NCBI GenBank assembly: GCA_030544235.1
Contig: CM060484.1
Location: 14,243,031 to 14,307,030 of the forward strand
DNA: 64,000 nucleotides
Direction of reading: 5' to 3'
Source: Lepturacanthus savala
Taxonomy: Eukaryota > Chordata > Actinopteri > Scombriformes > Trichiuridae
Shown one piece after another: positions 56,216 through 64,000 of the stretch. The notes beneath the pieces were generated by a model. It was not told where the DNA came from. It did not search any database and saw nothing but the letters and a program-made list of their open reading frames with translations. Both the position numbers and the translations under genes were made by a program. The first letter of the stretch is position 1, and every line of letters begins with the position of its first letter.

Positions 56216-59200
56216 CTGTGTTGTTTCAGTTTATTGAGACAGAAACCTTTAGCTTTGTTGAATACCAGATAGAAACATATTTTCCTAAAAATGTGTGGTA
56301 TATTATTAAAAACACTTTGTTTTGCATCTTTCACATAGTTACAAAGGGCTTCAAGATAAAGTAAACGATAAGATTAAAATAATAGTGACCATTTACATAA
56401 CTTTTAGCTGTATGTTATTTTAATGAGCGAAGACAAGACAGTTACCTCTGTCGTATTTATACTTTATGGCATGTTGGTGTTCAGAGTTACAAGTAGAACC
56501 AGTCCACTCAATCAAAATAGAATGATCTACGATTTCAAAGGCACCAGTGAGATCTTAAAGGATTAAAATAGATGAGTGTCCAGAGTCGGCTGCTAAAAGA
56601 ATCTCACTGAGCACTTTGAGAAATGCAGTGTGTTCTATGGCCCAGTCAAAGAGACTGAACACCTTTAGATGCCCAAATTACCTGTGCTGCAATACTCTGG
56701 CTCCGCCCACTCCCGCTCAATTTCCCTTTTTCTTTCAGTTAATTATGGTATGTTACTCTGTGTTGTAGTTAGCACATATCACACGAAAAATATCAATACT
56801 GTAGCAGCATTTTCATATGTCGAAAAAAATACTATTCACACGGCTGATTTAGTGCAACAAACTTGTCAAAACTGCTAAACTGACCATTACAGGAGCTGCT
56901 ACTACTGTTTACAGCTGGGGCTACGTGCTGACGTCCTTCAGAGGCGGCCATATTGCGAAGGTCCAGCATGGATGTATTATGGAATATAGAATATGAAGTT
57001 TTATAATTCTATGATACAATTCTTTTTTCATTTTAGAATTATTTTATAATTAGAAATAATTATAATTATGAACTTTTATTTCAAACTAACACTATGTGGA
57101 TAGTTAAAGTAATAGCTACACTCACAATGTTTTACATGCAAAATAGAAGTTAAAATTTCCAATTTCAATATAGTCAATCATCTGTTATCATACCTGCATA
57201 CCTTATTGGGCAGCAGTGTTGGATGAGTCATCTAGTGTTCGATAGATATCTTTGCTGTTGAGGATCTCATAATTTCAAAGCCAGAAATCCAACTTCAGAG
57301 GGATGTTCCAATTGAAATTTCCCACTTGGAACTCAGAAATCCCAGAAATTAGGTCCGTGGTTGAATATTTAGCAGCATTCAATTGTTTTAAACTTCAACA
57401 GAGCACCGTAGTTACCCGCCTTCAAGTGAGTTAACACTTGTTAATTGAGAACAATGCAGAGACTGTGTACAAATCAAATGTAGTATAAGTTCATGTTCAT
57501 ATTGGCAATGGTCTTGGATAAATGATCAGTTGAAACAGGGTGAAATAAATTTATGAAGAGGAAGTTCAGGTGTTCCAAACGACAATGGGGTTATTTGATT
57601 TTTTACTGTGATGACTTTTCTCACATGGAACGCTCAATCACATTAGAGAGTTAGAATAGCACTGTTAGTCCAACCAGTGTAACAGCATAATAAACCACAA
57701 GCATTATACAAATCTGCACCTTATAATGTGATGATACTACTAATGTTACAGCAGCTGCCCACAGCAAACTCCAGTAACCCTGATAACGTAGACTCACTTA
57801 AAGTAAATGTCACATATCATTTTTCCTTATTTTTTAATTTGATTTTTTTAGTTAGGCAACATTAAATCCCAGCTTTGTGACATCAAAGGTGTTTCAACCT
57901 ATAATCAATCCTGACTTAAAATGTGCAGGAAATCTTATAATACTAAATGTAGCTGGGGATTTCAACATATTCATTTCACAGGAGGTTTTAAAAAAGTTTT
58001 AAGGAGTGTTTCAAATGTTTTAATTCATCCAGGTTATACATGGATTCTTCAGATTCGTCGAACCTCAGCATAGTTTACTCTCATCCAGACATTTCTAAAT
58101 AATATGAGACTTCTTTTCAGAGTGCGTCTCATGACTAATTAGTGAGACCTACAATTCCCCGTCTCTTTCTCATTTATGTGTGTGCGCGCACATGTTGTGG
58201 TGAAGGGACCCCAGTTCATTCACACAGGCAATCTAGAAGTTATCAGCTCCAAGGACAAGCAAATAAAAGCCACCCTGCCAGTGCGGGGACATTTTATCAA
58301 GCCCTCCTATCCTCGATCTGGTCACAAACAAACCAGGAGCCAACTCTTCTCTGGTTTCACCTTCTGAAACATTCCACCCTTTTTGGAGAAAAAAAAAGTC
58401 ACAGAGAGCAAAAGAAATCTGTGGTGTGATCATTTTCCTGTAACTGGACTTAAAACTCAACATAACCGTTAATCCATTTAATTGTTCATACGCAACGATA
58501 ATAAGAAAGTTCAAACATGCTGTAGTCCTTTGGTTTCCTGTAAAAGATAAGACAATTCTAGTAAAGTTGAGGTCTTAACAGTTTGACCTTTTACTGTCTA
58601 TCAGTCTGTCAGAGGCTTTTGTTTCATACACGTCACAGCGCTGATCCTGATAAACCTTGACAGGAAGAAGGGAACACATGAGATTTTCTAATAATTAATG
58701 TTGTCAATTCTAATAATCTAAGATCTGTGTAGCCAAACCTTTAAAATCTTAAATTTCAAATTATTCAATAATAGAATTTTGTGATAGTTTTGTTCACTTT
58801 TCACAACTGTTTTGATGTGCAAAAACTCAAACTCAACAACAATAATTGTCTTTGGATTTTTTTTTTGCTTTTTTGCTGTCAAATTGTTTCCCATGTATTG
58901 AATCTGTTACAGTAAATTAGTCTATTCTAAAACTTATTGTGGCTTTGTGAATTTGAAATGAGCAAACAAGTGATTGTACAGGTGTCTTAAAGGTCTCATA
59001 TTGTAGATTGTACTTGCTTTTCCATTCTCGTCCCAAATTTTAAACCACGCACCTATTCAGAAACTGTGCCTTAAAACTTCCGCAAAGTTGTGATGTCACA
59101 ACTATACGCTCAGCGCCCGTGTTCCTGTTCACAGCCATTTAAACCCGCCAATGATAGGAGAAGCTCAGAGCTTCAGGAAGACACTTCAAACTATATTGAG

Positions 59201-59900
59201 ATGATTTTTGGTAGTTCAAACATGCAAATCTTGTTAGAGATGTGACAACAAAGTGTAAAATAGGGGAACTTTAAATAAAAAGTCTTCTTACTCATTGTAA
59301 CATCATTTAAAACACAGTGAACATCTTAAATGATCACTGCTGACTAATTTATATACATGTAAACATTCAGAGATGAATATATACAAAGTTGTGATACCCT
59401 GACAAGCTTATTAAAATATAATAATATAAAATATTTTAAGTTTTTCAGTCTATCATAGACAGTGTGTATGCAGCTGACCATAACCTCTGATATAATGGAC
59501 TGTGTGAGGCTATCAGACCTCTAGTTAAAGCGATGCTGTTTCATAAGCTGCCCTAATAGGATTTATTATGAAACAGATCCTTTGGCACATGGCAATAAAT
59601 AGTTATTGCATCTATAAAAATTTTTTTCCCCTTTTAACACTATTAACCAGTAATAACTTTACTATCAGAACTATTTTAAGTGAAGAACTAGAGTGAGAAA
59701 TTTGATTTTGATAACACGGGAATCAGTTTTTCTCTTTTCTTTAATAGATGTTGCTGACAGTAAGGGTTTGAGAAAAAAATAATTACAAAAATCAGTTGTT
59801 TTGCTTATCACATTATATTGTACATATTTTCTGTCAGAAAACATAGTCTAGGGCAATAAGTCTGAAAGTATTAGTTCTGTTCCATTCTGCTCAAGGTAAC
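56216..59900. other. Intergenic between nedd4l and mir-122
   Basis: AT-rich, no exon recognised. Holds the short element at 58988-59273. Other open frames are short and unlike any family I know. Confidence 0.55.
58988..59273. mobile_element. Short non-autonomous element with TAAAG ends
   Basis: Left end TAAAGGTCTCATATTGTAGA; complement of the right end TAAAGTTCCCCTATTTTACA. About 286 bp with inverted termini, similar to the ends of the copies at 33559 and 50418. No open frame. Confidence 0.5.
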
Positions 59901-60308
59901 CTCCAGTTCAAACCTGGGTTTTAAGGCCCTGTTGCTACACCAGGGCAGTTTTTTGGTCTCCCCCTACTCCACCCCTCACCCACTACTTCTGGTCAGGGTC
60001 GATCAATACTTCCCCTGTAGCTTATCACTAATGTGGAACTGGCTGTTTGTCCAAAGCCTGCTCTGTCTACATAAAGACTTGGACAGATGGGATGGCACCA
60101 AACCCAAACGCACCACGGATCACCTCATGAACCCGCAGCTCCGGGACGCACTACTGGACTTTTACTGTTCGGAAAAGACTCAGAGACAAAAACACGTCGG
60201 TGCCTGAAGGAATGAGCAGAGGGAAGAGAGAAGCCAGTGGAAGGGAGAGCAGGAGGCTGGGTGTGAATAAATGAAAACAGGAAAGAGGATCCACTTCAGA
60301 AACTTGAG

Positions 60309-61255
60309 GTGAGTTGATTGTTGTCCTGCAATCCTCATTAAAATGAATAAGTCTTAGACTAAGTTTTAGAAATATAACAAAAAAACAAACATTTTGTGTC
60401 ATGATCTGTTCAGAATTTTGTATACATATATTCAGTACAAAATATATAAGGATATATAAGGATATTATACATATACATATACAATTATATATTGATATAT
60501 AACCCAAACCAGCTGCATTTTCCAATAACACAGAAAAAATAATCTTATCTAATAAAATATCTTGTTTTTTGGTACTAATTGGTATTAGTCCAATATTAAG
60601 TAGATTTAATATCTACTTAAATTCTCGTATTCCACTTATTCCATAGTGCGTATTTCAAGTTTTCCTAATTTTGGTCAATTTAATCCCGTTTTAAGAAAAT
60701 GTTTAAATGATTGAAATGACCAAAATCTGGAAACCAAAATCTGAAATAACAATAATGATCTGCTAGTGGAATAAGTGGAAATAGATAATTCAGGATAATT
60801 CTACTCAATATAAGATTAATTGTGCCAACTGCGGGATTTTTTTTATCTTGGTAAAATGTCATTTTTTTTAGTGAAAATGTCAGAAATGTGGACTACATTG
60901 GGACTACACAGGTGTTATCTCACTTTGTGTCATGTTTGCACGCAGAGACGCACACAGCTGCAGTCATCCCCACAATCAGTAAAAAAAAGCCAGAACTGGA
61001 CTTTGGTCATTTTAGGTAAACTATTCAAACACACATTCAGCATTAGTTTTGTCTGTAGTTTTAAGTGCTGTCTTATTTTGTTTAGTAATAGGATAAATAG
61101 TAATAGTAATAAATTAATTCTTATTTAGCTTTTGATTTTCACAGCTCTACCACCAAGCACCCCACTCACACAAATCCTCATGTTTTGTTTAGCTTTCTTC
61201 TCTTTATCTGCTGATTCCACATCATCAAACTACTTTTCTCCTTCCTTTACTAGGT
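60309..61255 (+). other. Possible intron of the primary mir-122 transcript
   Basis: A near-ideal donor (TTGAG|GTGAGT, cut 60308/60309) and a pyrimidine-rich acceptor (CTCCTTCCTTTACTAG, ending 61255) stand in the right order upstream of mir-122. A spliced primary transcript would have mir-122 in its second exon. The 91-codon open frame at 59932-60207 would lie in the first exon, but I do not recognise it and it is likely chance. Inference only. Confidence 0.25.
60997..61005 (-). promoter_or_regulatory. HNF4-type motif upstream of mir-122
   Basis: TGGACTTTG, the complement of CAAAGTCCA, is the HNF4-specific DR1 half-site. It lies 327 bp before mature miR-122-5p. HNF4A is a known activator of miR-122 in mammalian liver. 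A single 9-mer can occur by chance. Confidence 0.45.
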
Positions 61256-61312
61256 CTTGCATCCGTCGCATCATGTTAACGGCCGTCCTTCACCAGTAAA
61301 AAGCCCCCTGTC

Positions 61313-61390
61313 CTCCAGAGCTGTGGAGTGTGACAATGGTGTTTGTGTCCTGTGTATCAAACGCCATTATCACACTAAATAGCTACAGTG
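61313..61390 (+). ncRNA. mir122: mir-122 microRNA precursor
   Basis: Mature 5p arm at 61324-61345 begins TGGAGTGTGACAATGGTG and is identical to vertebrate miR-122-5p over all 22 nt. The 3p arm at 61360-61381 begins AACGCCATTATCACACTA. The arms pair as a hairpin, flanked by GAGCTG / TAGCTAC at the base as in human. miR-122 is the dominant hepatocyte microRNA, acting in lipid and cholesterol metabolism. It lies between nedd4l and alpk2 on the nedd4l strand, exactly as in human. In human, MIR3591 is annotated on the opposite strand of the same hairpin. Confidence 0.99.
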
Positions 61391-61840
61391 TGAAAAGGAC
61401 CTCAGTGTCTTCCTCCTGTTTCCTGATTTGCCTGGTTTTGCCATTTGTTTGTTTTGTGGCTTCTGTATAATCATTATTTTTTAGTGTTTCTTTATTTTTC
61501 TCTCTTTTTTCAGATTTATAAGTAAATCATTTTCAGATTTCCTCTCACCTAGTGTAAAGTCTGAAAATAAGCGAGTCGTGCCCATAGCCTGGGACATTTT
61601 ACACCACGAGGGAGGGGCAAAAATAAAAATAGAACCTATGCAGGGTGTTGATACATCACACATGATGTTGAGCCTCTGAGTGTGACCCACTTACTTTTGA
61701 ATTTGAGGCGCTAATTCGCTGCTGGAGACCGTCTCCTGTAAGTATAGATAAGAATAGATGTCCCATTTGTTTTCATGCTGCTGCCATGTCCTGTCTGAAA
61801 TTCATTTGAAAACGTACTGTACAATTATGCAGATGACATA

Positions 61841-61846
61841 AATAAA
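61841..61846 (+). terminator. Candidate polyadenylation signal of pri-mir-122
   Basis: AATAAA followed by CAGTGCTTGTTTTTTATCTG, a GT/T-rich downstream element. An earlier AATAAA is at 61622-61627. Either could end the mir-122 primary transcript. Confidence 0.35.
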
Positions 61847-61869
61847 CAGTGCTTGTTTTTTATCTGATG

Positions 61870-63084
61870 CTGTAGTAGAGTCTCCACTGAAGCCAGTCCT
61901 GAATTTCAAATAATGACCACATGACAGTCAAGTTTCATAAATCCTCCCCAATAGATACGAAGATAAAATATATTTGCACGCACACACAGACGCAAACACT
62001 CTGTAAAGCATGATGCAAAAAGCCACACGCAAAATGACCCTTATAAGAAATAATAATTTGATTCCATGACACAGAATCCAGAAAGCAGCAACATCTCTTT
62101 AATAACAACAACAACAACCTACTTTTAGCTCACACACTGGCCTCAACCTGAGAGCCATGTCAGCACTTTGGGTAAGTGGGAGTAGGACATATCATATAGA
62201 CACAGTTTGAATGGGCAGTGGAGTAGCTGTCATACTATAGAGATCATATAGAGAGCCTGTACATGTGTGTATGTACATGTGGATGTTAAGGTGTATTTTT
62301 TTTGGTTTAGTTTTACATCCTGCACTAATAAACACGGAATATTGACTGCAATTTGGAGCTATATTGTACCAGCGGAGCGTAGATGCTTAAAATGCTGCCA
62401 CGCATTTTAGCGAGCAGAAAGAATAAAATGAGACATCAATAAGTTTTATGTCACATGAGCTGAATGTGTACAAATTGCTTGTTTCCAGAATATAAACATG
62501 TGCTCAGCCTGAATACTACATAAAGAAATCCTTAATATACACGTTCATTAAATAGCCTCATACAACCTCATAGACATTTCCTCTAATCAATTAACTGACA
62601 AGTCCATTAATTTAATGAACTGAAAACATCACTGAAGTAGAAAAAAAAGAACAAAGGAAAACGCTGTAAAGAAAATCTGTTGCGTCTCATTCATCGACAA
62701 AGCAATCTAAGACATCACAGTTCATCACTTACGACATCATTTTCAAGTGTTTGTTTAAATTGTCACAGTTTTTCCAAAACTTGACGGCGAAAGAAAAAGG
62801 TCCTTCCGTAGCTTATTACATTAAATACAGCACATATCTCATAAAGAAACTTCCTTAAATAAAAATATATCTCCCCAATTGTTTCTCAACGTGAGATGAA
62901 ACACACTACTTTATAAAACAACAGCTGCTGGTTGTATAACCATCACTGCCTTTAGAGTCAATGTGTCTCCTGCATCTGTTTGACTCGACAAAACTGAGGT
63001 CTGAATGTGAGTGAAGCTCTCAAACCAGCCTAATGGCACCGTTTTAAATTATTATGACCCCCTAAGTCCAACACTTTCCTCCTT
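61870..63084. other. Convergent intergenic region between mir-122 and alpk2
   Basis: About 1.2 kb holding the presumed alpk2 3' UTR (minus strand). No exact AATAAA on the minus strand was found close to the stop; the variant ATTAAA occurs at plus 62610-62615 and 62098-62103 as TTTAAT. Nothing else stands out. Confidence 0.4.
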
Positions 63085-63292
63085 TTATGACTTGCCCTTC
63101 AACGTTGGCCCAAAGGTTTTCTTTTTGGGTGCAGCGGGAGCTTGGGGTTTGGGTTTTGGAGCAAATGCAGGTTTTTTAGGTTTCGGTTGCAGAGATTTAA
63201 GGCCCAGGATCTCGCAGTATGTATTGCACTGGTGCAAGGCCTTGAACTGCTCAATAAAGGAGGTGGCACAGTTTCCTTTGAAGCCCTGATAT
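63085..63292 (-). CDS. alpk2: alpk2 last exon (end of alpha-kinase domain and C-terminal tail)
   Basis: Encodes (G)YQGFKGNCATSFIEQFKAL, HQCNTYCEILGLKSLQ, then a Lys/Pro/Ala tail (PKPKKPAFAPKPKPQAPAAP and on to KGKS) and TAA at 63085-63087. The Cys/His residues of CATSFIEQFKALHQCNTYC fit the zinc-binding end of the alpha-kinase fold. Human ALPK2 has YKGFKGNC..FIDQFKALHQCNKYC and LGLKSLQ. The PKPK-repeat tail differs from what I recall of human. Acceptor TTTTCAG on the minus strand. Confidence 0.93.
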
Positions 63293-63393
63293 CTGAAAAG
63301 AATATAAATGTCAATATAAAAATGAGCCTGTATCAGAAAATTGAATCCATCATTGGTCTTGTTAAAGAAAAAAAAAACAGCAAAACAACTCAC

Positions 63394-63442
63394 CCCTTCT
63401 TGCATGTGGCAATTCCTACATCAGTGAGCTTCATGCCCACTC
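63394..63442 (-). CDS. alpk2: alpk2 exon (alpha-kinase, nucleotide loop)
   Basis: 49 nt encoding (G)VGMKLTDVGIATCKK(G), completing the GxGxxL/TDVGIAT motif of alpha-kinases. Preceded on the minus strand by GGTTTTCAG, donor GTGAGT; phases fit both neighbours. Confidence 0.93.
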
Positions 63443-63533
63443 CTGAAAACCACAAGCAGATTGAAATTTAAGACAAAATCAAAAAGTGAACTTAGGTATT
63501 CATATTATATGATATTTCATCAGTTGCCCTGAC

Positions 63534-63751
63534 CTTGCATGTCAGTGACCAGCAGGTTACCCTCAGTTTTATGGTAGACCCAGTGCTGGAAAGCGCAACA
63601 TTTCCGCCCTGCCTCTGAGTCACGTCTCATCAGATTGATCTCTTTTCCGTCCTTGACCGAATATTTGACAAATTCACCGATCAGCTCCTCCTCCAGCGTG
63701 GCGTACGGGATGTCATTGGATGGACGGTGAACCAGGTAGATGGGAATGATC
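63534..63751 (-). CDS. alpk2: alpk2 exon (alpha-kinase core)
   Basis: Encodes (E)[59 protein letters not shown] and HKTEGNLLVTDMQ(G). AFQHWVY and LVTDMQG are alpha-kinase catalytic-core motifs. Close to human ALPK2 ([20 protein letters not shown]). ALPK2 is an atypical Ser/Thr kinase expressed in heart. Preceded by TTCCACTATAG on the minus strand, donor GTCAGG. Confidence 0.95.
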
Positions 63752-63863
63752 CTATAGTGGAAGAATAAACAATGCTACTTTATTCTGAAAATAACCAGAA
63801 AGGCAAATGTGCTGCTGAGATGTTACTGGGTGATTGGCAAACAGATCATAGTTTATCACTAAC

Positions 63864-63952
63864 TCGGGGATCTCTCCGAAAGCTTCAACAGACTGGGCCA
63901 CAGCGGTGTACGCCTTGATGTACTCTCTCGCCGTGTTCTGCACTTGACACTC
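63864..63952 (-). CDS. alpk2: alpk2 exon (alpha-kinase, most upstream exon visible)
   Basis: Encodes ECQVQNTAREYIKAYTAVAQ, SVEAFGEIPE, with the last Glu codon split (GA|G). Human ALPK2 has ECQVQNTARYYAKIYAAEAQ and FGEVPE. Preceded on the minus strand by CACTGTGTAG, donor GTTAGT. The rest of the gene continues past the right edge of the window. Confidence 0.93.
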
Positions 63953-64000
63953 CTACACAGTGGAAAGTCAATTGCAATTAATGTACTTTCTGTGTCCGAA

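Noticed and set aside
59932..60207. 91-codon open frame upstream of mir-122
   Set aside because: I recognise no family. It is near a good donor (60309), so it may lie in a non-coding exon, but coding is unsupported.
1..64000. CRISPR arrays, operons, ribosome binding sites, prophage
   Set aside because: The window is vertebrate nuclear DNA with introns. No regularly spaced repeats or bacterial features are present.

Overview
The window is vertebrate genomic DNA, almost certainly from a ray-finned (teleost) fish. It has short exons in AT-rich introns with canonical GT/AG borders, Tc1-like and hAT-like DNA transposons, a tRNA-derived SINE relic, and a gene order also known from human 18q21: NEDD4L, then MIR122, then ALPK2 on the opposite strand.

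Layout. (1) 1-6226 holds no gene I recognise. (2) About 6227-6370 is a small GC-rich island with GC boxes. On the minus strand it reads like a non-coding first exon ending in a perfect GTGAGT donor; it may be the promoter of the divergent upstream neighbour (ATP8B1 in human, by synteny only). (3) About 9990-10489 is the nedd4l promoter, with three ATTGG boxes exactly 41 bp apart, and coding exon 1. (4) 10445-54407 is nedd4l on the plus strand. I resolved 31 coding exons, and their phases join into an open frame of 3003 nt (1000 residues plus stop). The protein has a C2 domain, four WW domains and a C-terminal HECT domain with catalytic Cys 967. Three SGK/PKA-type sites matching the known 14-3-3 sites of mammalian NEDD4L are kept. 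(5) Inside the ~10-kb intron 5 lies a 1092-nt alternative first coding exon (25208-26299). It replaces exons 1-5, removes most of the C2 domain, and adds 364 residues that resemble the N-terminus of the long isoform of the paralogue NEDD4. This extension contains its own PPxY motifs, which are the ligands of the WW domains further along the same protein. (6) 54408 to about 56215 is the 3' UTR. (7) 61313-61390 is mir-122, with an HNF4-type motif about 320 bp upstream. (8) 63085-63952 on the minus strand is the 3' end of alpk2: four exons of the alpha-kinase domain and a Lys/Pro-rich tail, running off the right edge.

Mobile DNA. A Tc1-like element with a broken transposase sits in nedd4l intron 17 and a 473-bp deletion derivative of the same family in intron 29, next to a 516-bp hAT-type element. 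Several short TAAAGG(T/G)-ended elements and one SINE relic are scattered elsewhere. Three perfect short inverted repeats (16-20 bp arms) stand out.

Functionally the three genes are independent: an E3 ubiquitin ligase of membrane transporters, a liver microRNA and an atypical protein kinase. The most interesting item is the alternative NEDD4L N-terminus, which could tie the ligase's WW domains to its own tail. All homology statements rest on recognition of protein families from memory; no alignment or database search was run.
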